A model generated the notes under the pieces. It was not told the origin of the DNA, did no database searches, and saw only the letters and a program-made list of their open reading frames with translations. The position numbers were made by a program, and so were the translations under genes. A DNA stretch of 64,000 nt, taken from assembly GCA_034659015.1 (NCBI GenBank), contig JAYEGL010000001.1, positions 645,454-709,453 of the forward strand. Reading direction: 5' to 3'. This document shows, one piece after another, positions 16,249 through 30,534 of this stretch (position 1 is the first letter of the stretch; each line of letters starts with the position of its first letter). This DNA comes from Maricaulis sp034659015. GTDB taxonomy: Bacteria > Pseudomonadota > Alphaproteobacteria > Caulobacterales > Maricaulaceae.

Positions 16249-18734
16249 CGGTTCAGGCCCAGCAGCGCCGCGCTGTCGCAATGCCAGCAGGTGTCGGCGC
16301 CGATCGGGCTGCCCGGCGGTACGTCGGTATCCGTCAGGTCCGGTGTCTCGCCCCGGTCGAACCGGTCCAGACCGGCGTCGATCGATCGCGCCAGCCACAG
16401 GCGGTGGGCTGCTTCCGCACCGCCGTCGCGGCGTCCCGGCGTGTCCGCGGCGATCGATTCCAGACGCTGGCGTGCGAGTCCGGCGACGACGGGCGATCCC
16501 TGGGCGACCAGGTCGAGCAGCTGGTCGGCATATTCGGCCTGGACCGCATGCCGCACGGGCTGCAGGCGTTCGGCCTCGCCGCGCGGCGTGTCGAAGAGCC
16601 GGGCCTCGACCTGGTCGAACAGCGCCTGCGGCGACAATTGCGCATCATTGCGGGCGTGCTGGTCGGCCAGCCGGGCGATCCGGGCCGGGGCGAGCATCGC
16701 GTCCAGCGTGATCCGCGCCGCGGCGCCGGCCGCCGCGGTCCGGCTGAAGGCCGGATAGGCCGGGCTCTCGAACAGCTCGCGCGTGGCGGCATCGTCATAG
16801 TCGGCGAAAGGCGCGGGCGCCATCAGGCCGAGAACGCGGTCGGAAATGTCGAGGGCCTGCGGGGCCAGCGTCGCAAGAAGCGCATCCAGCGCGCGGCGCT
16901 GGTCGGCCGGCGAAACCGGGTTGAGCCCGGCCTGGCTGCGGCTGTTGAGCTCGTAGTCGAACACCACGCCGCCGATCGACTTGGCAGCCGCCTCGACCTG
17001 GTAGCGGTGGTAGAGGTAGATGGGCGAGAAGACATCGCGCAGCGAGCTGGCGGGTTCGCCTTCGGCCAGCACCTGCGGTCCGAAATCGTCCAGCGCGGCT
17101 TCCCGCACCGCCATCGTTTCCAGCAGTGCCGCCGTGGCATCGGCGCCATTGTCCCACAGATTGGCCTGGGGATGGGCGCTGTTATTGCCGCGGGCATGCC
17201 GGTCGGTGATGTAGAGCAGGCCGTTCGCGCGCGCCTCGGTCAGGATGCGGTCGAGGGCCGCCGCTTCCGTCTCGCCCTCGCCGAACTCGCCATAGAGCCA
17301 GGAGATGGCAACCGCGTCCCATTCGCCGATACCGGTGTCGTAGGCCTGCGACGTGTCGATCTCTCCGGCGCCGTCGAGCGTGACCCATGGTGCGGGATAG
17401 TCCATCACCGAAGCGCGGTCGGAGACGCTGGCGGCGAAATTGTGGGCCAGGCCGATCGTGTGGCCGACCTCGTGGGCGGAGAGCTGGCGGATACGGGCCA
17501 GGGCCAGTTCCAGCGGATCGTCGGCGCCGCCCGAGCCGGTGCCGTCGGCACCCAGAAGGCCTTCGAAAATCATGCGGTCCTGGCGCACGCGCTGGCTGCC
17601 CAGGATGACATGGCCCTTGATGATTTCGCCGGTACGCGGATCGACCACGGAAGCCCCGTAGGACCAGCCGCGGGTCTGGCGGTGAACCCACTGGATGATG
17701 TTGTAGCGGATATCCAGCGGATGGGCGTCTTCCGGCAGGAGCTCCACGCGGAAGGCGTCTTCATAGCCGGCGGCCTCGAAGGCCTCCGCCCACCAGGACG
17801 CGCCCTCGATCAGGGCGTCCCGGATAAGCGGCGGCGTGCCACGGTCGAGATAGTAGACGATAGGCTCGACAACCGGTCCGCTCTCGGCGGACGGATCGAC
17901 CCGTTCCAGCCGGTGGCGGATGGCATAGGAGCGGCGCACGGGCGCGTCGAGCGGCGCGGCCATGTCGTAGAATTCCAGCGTGATCGCACCGGAGCGGTCG
18001 TCCGCCTCGCGGATCTCCTGGCCGGCCTCGGGCAGGGCCGCGAAGGAGTGGTGCACGGTCAGCGTCACCGATTGCGGATCCGGCGTGACGGCCCGGACTT
18101 CCGAACCGGGATCGCCGCTCGACAGGGTCAGGAGGGCGTCGATCTCGACATTGCGCGGAAAGGCGAGCGCGCTATCCGTGAGCGGAGCGCTGCGATCGCT
18201 GTCGATGGAGAAACTGCCCTGGTCCGTGTCGGAGAGGCGGTCTGCCGTGCCGATCGGGTCGCGCGTCAGGAAGCCGGACAGGTCGATCAGCACGCGGCCG
18301 TCTTCCTCGGCGACGATGTCCGTGCTCCAGATCACCGAGCGCGCGAAGGATTGCTGCGTGGCGCGGGCCTCGTCGGCTTCGGCGCCCAGGGCGCGATAAC
18401 CGGTATTCTCGAACTCGGCAAAGACGCGGTCATTGACCCGGAAGAAGCGCAGGATCTGCGAGCCGATGCCGGCACCGCGGTCCAGCCCGACCGGGTTGGA
18501 GCCCAAGCCGGAGGTCAGGCGCGAGGTATAGATCATGCGGCCCAGCGAACCGTCGTCCTGCATGTTCAGCTCGGCCAGTATGCGGCCGTCATCGCTGTCG
18601 ACATGCAACGGCACGAAGCCGTCCAGCCGGTCCATCCCGCCGGTTTCCTCGTCCCAGTCCTGCGCCTGAACGGCGGGCGTGACGGCAAGAGCGAGGGCGC
18701 AGCCGGCGGCGCGCCAAAGGCTTCCGGTTTTCAT
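16245..18734 (-). CDS. Secreted zinc-dependent metzincin (DUF4953/DUF5117 type)
   Basis: An 829-residue protein with signal peptide (LALAVTPAVQAQ). Near residue 420 it carries the complete metzincin zinc motif HEVGHTIGLAH, followed by the Met-turn SVMDYPAP. Both point to an active Zn peptidase. The N-terminal half resembles DUF5117 and the segment around the motif DUF4953, as in the periplasmic metalloproteases common in Proteobacteria and Bacteroidetes. Substrate is unknown. It heads a two-gene unit with the propeller lipoprotein, coupled through GTGA. Confidence 0.88.
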   Translation of the reverse strand: MKTGSLWRAAGCALALAVTPAVQAQDWDEETGGMDRLDGFVPLHVDSDDGRILAELNMQDDGSLGRMIYTSRLTSGLGSNPVGLDRGAGIGSQILRFFRVNDRVFAEFENTGYRALGAEADEARATQQSFARSVIWSTDIVAEEDGRVLIDLSGFLTRDPIGTADRLSDTDQGSFSIDSDRSAPLTDSALAFPRNVEIDALLTLSSGDPGSEVRAVTPDPQSVTLTVHHSFAALPEAGQEIREADDRSGAITLEFYDMAAPLDAPVRRSYAIRHRLERVDPSAESGPVVEPIVYYLDRGTPPLIRDALIEGASWWAEAFEAAGYEDAFRVELLPEDAHPLDIRYNIIQWVHRQTRGWSYGASVVDPRTGEIIKGHVILGSQRVRQDRMIFEGLLGADGTGSGGADDPLELALARIRQLSAHEVGHTIGLAHNFAASVSDRASVMDYPAPWVTLDGAGEIDTSQAYDTGIGEWDAVAISWLYGEFGEGETEAAALDRILTEARANGLLYITDRHARGNNSAHPQANLWDNGADATAALLETMAVREAALDDFGPQVLAEGEPASSLRDVFSPIYLYHRYQVEAAAKSIGGVVFDYELNSRSQAGLNPVSPADQRRALDALLATLAPQALDISDRVLGLMAPAPFADYDDAATRELFESPAYPAFSRTAAAGAAARITLDAMLAPARIARLADQHARNDAQLSPQALFDQVEARLFDTPRGEAERLQPVRHAVQAEYADQLLDLVAQGSPVVAGLARQRLESIAADTPGRRDGGAEAAHRLWLARSIDAGLDRFDRGETPDLTDTDVPPGSPIGADTCWHCDSAALLGLNR

Positions 18735-18818
18735 GATCTTTGTGTCTCCTGATCCCCAGTTCGGCGCTCACGCTAGCGACTGACCGGAAGCCTGTCACCC
18801 TGACGAAGAGCCGCGGTC

Positions 18819-19313
<495 letters not shown>

Positions 19314-19325
19314 TCCGTCTCGCTC

Positions 19326-19799
19326 CTAAGCATCCTCGCTGGCCATCTGGTCGAGCCAGAAATCGGCGGCTTCGCGGTCGCCTGTAGCGGCCTCGACCCA
19401 GTAGCTGCCGTTGTCCGTATGGACCCGTTTCCAGAACGGCGCCTCGGTCTTCAGCAGGTCGATCATATAGCCGACTGCGTCCAGGGCCTCGCGCCGGTGC
19501 GCAGCGCTGGCGGCGACGAAGACGATGGGCTCGCCCGGCGTCATGCGGCCCACGCGATGCCGGATCACGGCCTGCATCAGCGGCCAGCGTCCGGCGGCGG
19601 CTTCCGCGATCCGGGCCAGGGCCGCCTCGGTGACGCCGGGATAGTGCTCCAGTTCCAGCGCGGTCAGGCCGGCCTCGCCGCGCACCTGTCCGGTAAAGCT
19701 CGCCACGCCGCCGGCCGAGACGTCTTGTCCTGTCACTTCCGCCAGTTCGGCGGCCGGGTCGAGCGCGTTTTCGAGGATGCCGGTCTCGATCCGTGTCAT
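19326..19799 (-). CDS. moaE: Molybdopterin synthase catalytic subunit
   Basis: Large subunit of MPT synthase, which transfers sulfur from the MoaD C-terminus to cPMP. The 157 residues include GGVASFTGQVRG, LELEHYPGV, HRVGRMTPGEPIVFVA and the lysine-bearing active-site segment LLKTEAPFWKRV. It begins 1 base after the moaD stop. Confidence 0.96.
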   Translation of the reverse strand: MTRIETGILENALDPAAELAEVTGQDVSAGGVASFTGQVRGEAGLTALELEHYPGVTEAALARIAEAAAGRWPLMQAVIRHRVGRMTPGEPIVFVAASAAHRREALDAVGYMIDLLKTEAPFWKRVHTDNGSYWVEAATGDREAADFWLDQMASEDA

Positions 19800-19800
19800 C

Positions 19801-20052
19801 TCAGCCTCCCGTGAAGGGCGGGCAGAAGGCCAGCGTGTCGCCGGCGGACAAGGGCGCTGGCCGCGGGACGATGGTGTCGTTGCGGATCAGGCGGACCGAG
19901 GGATGGGCAAGGGCCTCGGCCGCGGTGTCCGTCTCGCGCAGATGCGCAATGAGCGCCTCGCTGTCGGAAATGTCCTCGGGCAGGTCGACCGTCTCTTCCG
20001 GGCGGCCCATCCGGTCGCGCAGGGCGGCCACGTATTTCACGGTGATGCGCAT
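19801..20052 (-). CDS. moaD: Molybdopterin synthase sulfur carrier subunit
   Basis: Ubiquitin-like carrier of 83 residues ending in the required Gly-Gly (CPPFTGG), which is thiocarboxylated. It starts 3 bases after the moaA stop and is followed 1 base later by moaE, its enzyme partner. Confidence 0.95.
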   Translation of the reverse strand: MRITVKYVAALRDRMGRPEETVDLPEDISDSEALIAHLRETDTAAEALAHPSVRLIRNDTIVPRPAPLSAGDTLAFCPPFTGG

Positions 20053-20055
20053 GGT

Positions 20056-21075
20056 TCAGCCTCCCGTTCGCGCCATGTTGCGGGTCACGGCCGGGCCGGC
20101 GCCGCGGGCGATATCGAAATCATGGCGCTCCGGCTTGATCGCCATGGCCGTGTCGATCAGCCGGTCGACGGCTGCAACGCCGCCGGAGCGCAACGCGCCG
20201 CGCAGGTCGAGGTCGTCGTCATGGCCCAGACAGGTGTGCAGCGTGCCGGTGCAGGTCATGCGGATCCGGTTGCAGCCGGCGCAGAAATTCGAGGTCAGCG
20301 GCGTAATGAACCCGATACGGCCGCCGGTCTCGGCGATGCGTGCATAGCGCGCCGGGCCGCCTGTGCTGTCGGGCAGGTCGGTCAGGGTCCAGCGCGCCTC
20401 GAGATCTTCGCGCACGGCGCTGAGCGGCAGGAACTGGTCGGCGCGTTCGGCGCCGACATCGCCGACGGGCATGACCTCGATCAGGGTCAGGTCGAAACCC
20501 TGATCATGAGCCCATTCGATCATGGCCGGGATCTCGGCCTCGTTCTCGCCCTTCAGGGCGACGGCATTGATCTTGACGGCAAGTCCTGCGCGTTTCGCCG
20601 CCTCGATACCGGCGAGGGTGCGGTCCAGGTCGCCGCCGCGTGTCAGGCGTGAAAACCGTTGGCGGTCCAGTGTGTCCAGCGAGACATTGATGCGGCGTAC
20701 GCCTGACGCAGCAATGGCGTCGGCATGGGGGACGAGCTGGGTGGCATTCGTAGTCAGGGTCAGCTCGTCCAGGCCGCCGCCGACATGGCGGCCGAGATTT
20801 TCGATCAGCCGGATCACGTCCCGCCTTACCAGGGGTTCGCCGCCGGTGATGCGGATCTTGCGGATACCGCGGCGGATGAAGGTTTCGCCGACTGCGGTGA
20901 GTTCCTCCAGCGTCAGCAGCTCGGATTTGGGCAGGAAGTCGGGCCGTGCCGCCATGCAGTAGACGCAGCGCAGATCGCAGCGGTCGGTCACCGACAGGCG
21001 CAGATAGCTGATCGTCCGCCCGAAACGGTCGGTGAGTGTGTCGCCGGGCGGTGCGAGGGCGGGGCTGCGGTCCAA
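20056..21075 (-). CDS. moaA: GTP 3',8-cyclase (radical SAM)
   Basis: First enzyme of molybdenum cofactor synthesis. It has the radical SAM motif CDLRCVYC, a C-terminal second cluster in FCAGCNRIRMTCTG, and the essential terminal Gly-Gly (MARTGG). I start at the TTG at 21075 (339 residues), because AAGGA stands at a good distance and the conserved TDRFGRTISYLRLS begins soon after. The open frame continues upstream to 21369 with unconserved sequence that would overlap the gltD control region. The start is therefore less certain than the gene. Confidence 0.93.
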   Translation of the reverse strand: MDRSPALAPPGDTLTDRFGRTISYLRLSVTDRCDLRCVYCMAARPDFLPKSELLTLEELTAVGETFIRRGIRKIRITGGEPLVRRDVIRLIENLGRHVGGGLDELTLTTNATQLVPHADAIAASGVRRINVSLDTLDRQRFSRLTRGGDLDRTLAGIEAAKRAGLAVKINAVALKGENEAEIPAMIEWAHDQGFDLTLIEVMPVGDVGAERADQFLPLSAVREDLEARWTLTDLPDSTGGPARYARIAETGGRIGFITPLTSNFCAGCNRIRMTCTGTLHTCLGHDDDLDLRGALRSGGVAAVDRLIDTAMAIKPERHDFDIARGAGPAVTRNMARTGG

Positions 21076-21286
21076 AACCGGTCCTTGTTGCTGAACGGGG
21101 TTGCTGAGCGGGGCCAGCCTAGACGCCGGCGATGCGATTGGCGACCGGCCTCGCGGCCCGCTCGAGCTTCCGTGATCGACGCGAAGAAATTTCCGGCTCG
21201 AACGGTGTTCGTGGAAGGATTTGGGGGCGCGACGGCCGGCCGTCAATGATTGTTCTTTTGCGCCGGTATTATGCCAAATCATCTTG

Positions 21287-21300
21287 TGTTGCGGTGCAGC
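21287..21300. promoter_or_regulatory. Shared motif TGTTGCGGTGCAGC upstream of gltDB
   Basis: Identical over 14 bases to the site upstream of amt (12568). It lies about 200 bases before the gltD start in the 409-base divergent moaA-gltD region. That region also holds a hairpin ATTCCCG/CGGGAAT at 21368-21386 and otherwise no supportable gene. Confidence 0.4.
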
Positions 21301-21484
21301 GCCTGCCCGGCATTTCGGGAATAAATTTGCAGTTGAAGCGACGCATCCTTTCTGACAAGGCATACTCATTCCCGCGGGTCGGGAATCCGGGTAAAAAGTG
21401 CTAAAGCGTCACATCGGCCTCGCCTTGTGCGGTGGCGAAGTCTGTGCTGCACTAGCGAATTCGTGGCCAAATGAGGGGTTCCGC

Positions 21485-22902
21485 TTGCTGAGATTTGTAG
21501 ACATCGACCAGGCCTATCCGGAGAAGCGTTCCGAGGCGGAACGGCGGCAGGATTTCCGTGAAATCTACCGTCCGTTCGACCCTGCGAAGGCCAAGGACCA
21601 GGCTGCGCGGTGTTCGCAATGCGGCATCCCCTTCTGCCAGTCCGGCTGCCCGCTGCACAACAATATCCCAGACTGGTTGATGCTGGCCGGCGAAGGGCGC
21701 CTGGAAGAGGCCTACGAGATCTCTTCGGCCACCTCGACCATGCCGGAAATCTGTGGCCGCATCTGCCCCCAGGACCGCCTGTGCGAAGGCAGCTGCGTGG
21801 TCGAGAAATCCGGCCATGGCGCCGTGACGATCGGCGCGGTGGAGCAATACATCACCGACACAGCCTGGCAGGAGGGCTGGGTCAAGCCGATCCGCGTCGG
21901 CGCGCCGCGCGAGGCCAGTATCGGCATTGTCGGATCCGGTCCGGCCGGGCTCGCCGCGGCCGAGAAGCTGCGCGAGTCCGGCTATGGCGTCACCGTTTAC
22001 GAGCGGTCCGACCGGGCCGGCGGCCTGCTGATGTACGGCATTCCCGGCTTCAAGCTGGACAAGCAGGTCGTGCAGCGCCGGCTCGACCGGCTGACCGAGG
22101 CCGGCGTGGAGATCCGTACCGGCTTCGAGGTCGGCCGGGACGCCACGCTGACCGATCTGCGCGACCAGCATCACGCCGTCCTGCTGGCCACCGGCGTCTA
22201 TGCCGCGCGGCAGCTGACCTGCCCGGGCGCCGGCGACGGCGTGATCCCGGCGCTGGACTATCTCACCCGCTCCAACCGCAACGATCTGGGCGACAAGCCG
22301 GATGCCGACGACCGCCTGTCGGCGAAAGGCAAGCGCGTCGTGGTGATCGGTGGCGGCGACACGGCCATGGACTGCGTGCGCACGGCCGTGCGCCAGGGCG
22401 CGACCTCGGTGACCTGCCTTTATCGCCGCGACCGGGAGAACATGCCCGGCTCGGCCCGCGAGGTGAAGCATGCCGAGGAAGAAGGCGTGGTCTTCGAATG
22501 GCTGTCCTCGCCACTGGCGGTGCTGACCAAGGGCGAGGCGATCAGCGCGGTCCGCGTGCAGGGCATGCGCCTGGGTGCGCCGGACGCCTCCGGCCGCCGC
22601 GCGCCGGAGCCGGAGCCGGGCAAGACTTACGATCTCGGTGCGGACATGGTGATCTCCGCGCTGGGCTTCTCGCCGGAAGACATTCCGGCGCAGTTCGAGG
22701 CCCCCGATCTGGAAACCCATCGCGACGGCCGCATCGATGGCGACCTCGCAACCAAGATGACCAGCCTGGACGGCGTTTTCGTCGCCGGCGACCTGCATCG
22801 CGGCGCCTCGCTCGTGGTCTGGGCGATCCGCGACGGCATGGACGCGGCGCGCTCGATCGAGAGCTATCTGGTGAACCGCCTGCAGGTTCTGGGAGCTGCC
22901 GA

Positions 22903-22906
<4 letters not shown>
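21485..22906 (+). CDS. gltD: Glutamate synthase small subunit
   Basis: NADPH-oxidising subunit feeding electrons to GltB. I take the TTG at 21485 (473 residues, LLRFVDIDQAYPEKR) because GAGGGG precedes it and this matches the usual N-terminus. A GTG at 21398 would add an unconserved extension. The [4Fe-4S] cysteines appear in CSQCGIPFCQSGCP and CGRICPQDRLCEGSC; the FAD and NADPH Rossmann motifs are GIVGSGPAGLAAAE and VVIGGGDTAMDC. It precedes gltB, the reverse of the common gltB-gltD order, and overlaps it by 4 bases. Confidence 0.95.
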
Positions 22907-27432
<4,526 letters not shown>

Positions 27433-27444
27433 CGAAAAAGTCTT

Positions 27445-27457
27445 TTGCAGTGCAGCA
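27445..27457. promoter_or_regulatory. Motif TTGCAGTGCAGCA before ppa
   Basis: One base different from the motif shared by the amt and gltDB upstream regions, 12 bases after the gltB stop. It could serve ppa or be a coincidence. TGC-rich sites of this general form are also bound by PhaR-type regulators in other alphaproteobacteria (resemblance only). Confidence 0.3.
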
Positions 27458-27557
27458 AGGGCATTGGTTCCCGCTGTCGAACAGCGTATGACGGCGCCAG
27501 ATTTCCACGGAGCGGGCCCGGCCCGGCCGTGCCTGGACCTGCCGTAGGGAGCGAGCG

Positions 27558-28091
27558 ATGCGGATCGACAAAATTTCCGCGGGCGAAAATCCGCCTGAAG
27601 ACATCAATGTGATCATCGAGGTCCCGGTCGGCGGCCAGCCCGTCAAGTACGAGATGGACAAGGATGCGGGTACGCTCTTCGTCGACCGCTACCTGCACAC
27701 GCCGATGAGCTATCCGTGCAATTACGGCTTCATGCCGCACACCCTGTCGGAAGACGGCGACCCGATCGACGTGATGATCATCGGCCACACCACGCTGGTG
27801 CCGGGTTGCGTCGTGCGCGCCCGCCCGATCGGCGTGCTGCTGATGGAAGACGAGAGCGGTCTGGACGAGAAGATCCTGAGCGTGCCGCACCACAAGCTCT
27901 CGCCGCTCTATGACGACATCAGGGAATACGGCGATGTCGCCCAGCCGCAATTGCTGCGCATCAAACATTTCTTCGAGCACTACAAGGACCTGGAGCCCAA
28001 CAAGTGGGTGAAGGTCACCGGCTGGCACGACAGCGACAAGGCCCGCCAGCTGATCCTCGAGTCGATCGAACGCGCCGGTCCGGACGCGTAA
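27558..28091 (+). CDS. ppa: Inorganic pyrophosphatase (family I)
   Basis: Soluble Mg-dependent enzyme that hydrolyses pyrophosphate from biosynthesis. The 177 residues match the family in length and show the substrate region EMDKDAGTLFVDRYLHT, YPCNYGFMPHT and the metal-binding signature EDGDPIDVMI. The ATG follows GGGAGCGAGCG. A strong terminator stands 24 bases downstream. Confidence 0.97.
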   Translation: MRIDKISAGENPPEDINVIIEVPVGGQPVKYEMDKDAGTLFVDRYLHTPMSYPCNYGFMPHTLSEDGDPIDVMIIGHTTLVPGCVVRARPIGVLLMEDESGLDEKILSVPHHKLSPLYDDIREYGDVAQPQLLRIKHFFEHYKDLEPNKWVKVTGWHDSDKARQLILESIERAGPDA

Positions 28092-28114
28092 GCCGCCGCG
28101 CGCCGCTGAACAGC

Positions 28115-28147
28115 AAAAGCCCCGGTCTTCGCAGGCCGGGGCTTTTT
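28115..28147 (+). terminator. Factor-independent terminator of ppa
   Basis: AAAAGCCCCGG and CCGGGGCTTTTT form an 11-base stem around the loop TCTTCGCAGG, followed by T-rich TTTTTGTTT on the plus strand, directly after ppa. Confidence 0.9.
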
Positions 28148-28304
28148 GTTTCTCCTCGATATACCTGTTTTTCCCGGACCTGTTCGGGGGAAATGGTGAC
28201 GGTGCGGGGGCTTTTGTTTTCTCACCATTCCATGGGATGGGCGCTGTGCGAGCGGAGGAGTGCGTGTTCTCCTTTCCAGAGTTTCACGGTTTTCCCGGAC
28301 GGAA

Positions 28305-28403
28305 GCCTGCGGAGGCAGGCTGCAGATCCGGGATCCACGGAACGAACCTCCAGCTTGATGTCCGTCCTGTCGGTCCCGGCTCTTCGTCCCGCTTTCGCGG
28401 GAC
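28305..28403. repeat. Intergenic palindromes after ppa
   Basis: The 379 bases from ppa to the convergent oxidoreductase gene contain the ppa terminator and then two dispersed-repeat-like hairpins. These are GCCTGC/GCAGGC at 28305-28320 within a CCCGGA...TCCGGGA frame, and GTCCCGC/GCGGGAC at 28386-28403. I see no coding sequence in the stretch. Confidence 0.45.
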
Positions 28404-28470
28404 ATGCGGCCGGGAAAAATGCGCGTGATGAACTGGCTTGTTGGAGCTGGTGCGGGGAAGAAAACCTCCC

Positions 28471-30102
28471 TCACATCCTTTTCCCGAAATCGCGCAGAAT
28501 CTCGCGGGCGGCATTATGCCCCGGCGCTCCGGTGACGCCGCCGCCGGGATGGGTTCCGGCGCCGCACTGGTAGAGGCCCTTCACCGGGCTGCGATGGTCG
28601 GCATGGCCGAGGACCGGCCGGGCGGAGAAGAGCTGGTCCAGGCTCAGCGCGCCGTGGAAGATGTCGCCGCCGACGAGGCCGAAGGTGCGCTCCAGATCCT
28701 TCGGTGAGAGGATCTGGCGGCCGATCACCAGGTCGCGGAAGCCCGGCGCCCAGCGCTCGACCGTATCGATCATGTGGTCGGCGACGTCATCGCGGCAATC
28801 GTCCCAGTCGCGCCCGCCGGGCAGGACGGGCGAGACATGCTGGCAGAACAGGCTGGCGACATGCTGGCCCGGCGGGGCGAGCGTGTCGTCGAGCGTGGAC
28901 GGGATCAGCATCTCGATGACGGGATCGCGGGACCAGCCCTCGCGCCGCGCATCGCTCCAGGCGCGATCCATATAGTCCAGGCTGGGCGCGATGATGATGC
29001 CGGAGGTCAGGTGGTCGCCCGGCTCGGGCAGGGCGGTAAAGCGCGGCAGTCCGGTGAGGGCGAGATTCATCCGGAACGTGCCCGACCCGCAGCGGTAATT
29101 ACCGATGCGCTCGCGGAAATCTGCCGGCAGGAGGGCGTCATCCATCATGCCGCCGCCGAACAGGAGTTTCGGGTTGAGATTGGACACAACGGCCCGCGCC
29201 CGGATCGTCTCGCCGCTTTCCAGCACGATACCGGCGGCGCGTCCCTTCTCGGCGATCACTTCGCGGACCGGTGCGCCCGTGCGCAGCGTCACGCCGCGTT
29301 CGCGGCAGCAGGCCGCCATCGCGCCGGTAATCGCGCCCATGCCGCCGATGGCGTGGCCCCAGGCACCCTTCTTGCCGTTCACCTCGCCGAAGAGGTGGTG
29401 CAGCAGGACATAGGCGCTGCCGGGCGTGTAGGGGCTGGCGAAATTGCCGACAATGCTGTCGAAGCCGAACAGCGCCTTCACCGGATCGCTTTCGAACCAG
29501 CCGTCCAGCCAGTCGCCGGCCGACTTGGAGAAGAGGTCCAGCAGGTCGCGCTTGGCGGTCATCGACATCGAGCCCAGCCGTCCGCCCAGACCCAGCGCCT
29601 TTATCATCTCCGGCAGCGCCGACGGCCAGCCGCCCTCGCGCAGATTGGGCGGGGTTTCCAGTACCGTGCGCCGCAGCGTGTCGGCGATGGTCTCCAGGCG
29701 GGCTTCGTAGTCGGTCAGCCGCCCGGCGTCGCGGGCCGAGAATTTCGCGACCTGGTCGCGGGTGAGGCCGGGGCCGGCGAGCAGGTAGCCTTCCTCCAGC
29801 GGCAGGAAGTTCCCGACCTTGCGCTCGACGATCTCGAGGCCGTGCCGGTGTAGTTCCAGATCGGCAATGACCTTGGGGTTGAGCAGGGAGACCGTGTAGG
29901 ACGCGACCGAATTGCGAAAGCCGGGATGGAATTCCTCGGTTACCGCCGCACCGCCAAGCACGTCGCGGCGTTCCAGCACGGTCACCTTCAGGCCCGCCGC
30001 GGCCAGATAGGCGGCGCAGACGAGGCCGTTATGGCCGCCGCCGATGATCGCGATGTCGGTATCGAGGGCCGTACGTCCGGACGGCCGGGGCATGGAGTTC
30101 AT
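28471..30102 (-). CDS. FAD-dependent oxidoreductase, PYROXD2/phytoene desaturase-like
   Basis: A 543-residue flavoprotein. The N-terminal dinucleotide motif IIGGGHNGLVCAAYLAAAG is followed by VTVLERRDVLGGAAVTEEF. The C-terminus QCGAGTHPGGGVTGAPGHNA closes the FAD fold exactly as in PYROXD2-type proteins, so carotenoid desaturation is less likely than oxidation of another lipid-like substrate. I prefer the ATG at 30102; a TTG at 30138 would extend it by 12 residues. It lies 57 bases after the MaoC-like gene and may be the last gene of the fatty-acyl operon. Confidence 0.82.
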   Translation of the reverse strand: MNSMPRPSGRTALDTDIAIIGGGHNGLVCAAYLAAAGLKVTVLERRDVLGGAAVTEEFHPGFRNSVASYTVSLLNPKVIADLELHRHGLEIVERKVGNFLPLEEGYLLAGPGLTRDQVAKFSARDAGRLTDYEARLETIADTLRRTVLETPPNLREGGWPSALPEMIKALGLGGRLGSMSMTAKRDLLDLFSKSAGDWLDGWFESDPVKALFGFDSIVGNFASPYTPGSAYVLLHHLFGEVNGKKGAWGHAIGGMGAITGAMAACCRERGVTLRTGAPVREVIAEKGRAAGIVLESGETIRARAVVSNLNPKLLFGGGMMDDALLPADFRERIGNYRCGSGTFRMNLALTGLPRFTALPEPGDHLTSGIIIAPSLDYMDRAWSDARREGWSRDPVIEMLIPSTLDDTLAPPGQHVASLFCQHVSPVLPGGRDWDDCRDDVADHMIDTVERWAPGFRDLVIGRQILSPKDLERTFGLVGGDIFHGALSLDQLFSARPVLGHADHRSPVKGLYQCGAGTHPGGGVTGAPGHNAAREILRDFGKRM

Positions 30103-30159
30103 GGCCGGGGAGTTTCCATGCCGGGCGGAAAAGTGCAATGCCGAGCGAAGGTTGTGCTG

Positions 30160-30534
30160 TCAGCCGAACGCGCCGGCGACGTCGCGGGCGAGCACCAGCG
30201 CGCGGCCCTGCGCGACGAGCGTCCCGTTTTCCGTGCGGCAGGTCGTGGCCAGGTCCACCAGGTGCTTGTCCGGGCGCAGCCGGGTGATCTCGACGCGGGC
30301 CGTCAGGGGCGTGTTCAGCGGTGCGTCCGCCAGGAATTCCGTTTCCTGCTTGAGATAATTCGTGCCCTGGCCGGGCAGGTCGACGCCCAGAAGATAGGAA
30401 AACATCCCGTTGATCAGGGCTTCCGGCACGGCATCGCCGCTGTCCGGCGCGCCGGCAAGACGGGTGAGCGCGTCCACGTCCGCACGGGTGAAGGTGCGGC
30501 GGGTCTCGGCGAACCGGCCTTCTCTCAGCGGCAT
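30160..30534 (-). CDS. MaoC-like hotdog protein lacking the hydratase motif
   Basis: 124 residues from the ATG at 30534, overlapping the neighbouring MaoC-like gene by 10 bases. Segments such as TFTRADVDALTRLAG, ALINGMFSYLLGVDLPG and VEITRLRPDKHLVDLATTC fit a MaoC hotdog fold. The catalytic Asp-x-x-x-x-His pair (DNPIH in the neighbour) is replaced by GAPDSGDAVPE, with no His. It could therefore be the non-catalytic partner of a two-gene hydratase. It could also be a thioesterase-like protein. Confidence 0.7.
   Translation of the reverse strand: MPLREGRFAETRRTFTRADVDALTRLAGAPDSGDAVPEALINGMFSYLLGVDLPGQGTNYLKQETEFLADAPLNTPLTARVEITRLRPDKHLVDLATTCRTENGTLVAQGRALVLARDVAGAFG

Noticed and set aside
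21076..21369. Molybdenum cofactor riboswitch or longer N-terminus for moaA
   Set aside because: I could not recognise the riboswitch's conserved elements by eye, and the upstream frame is unconserved. A covariance search would settle the riboswitch.
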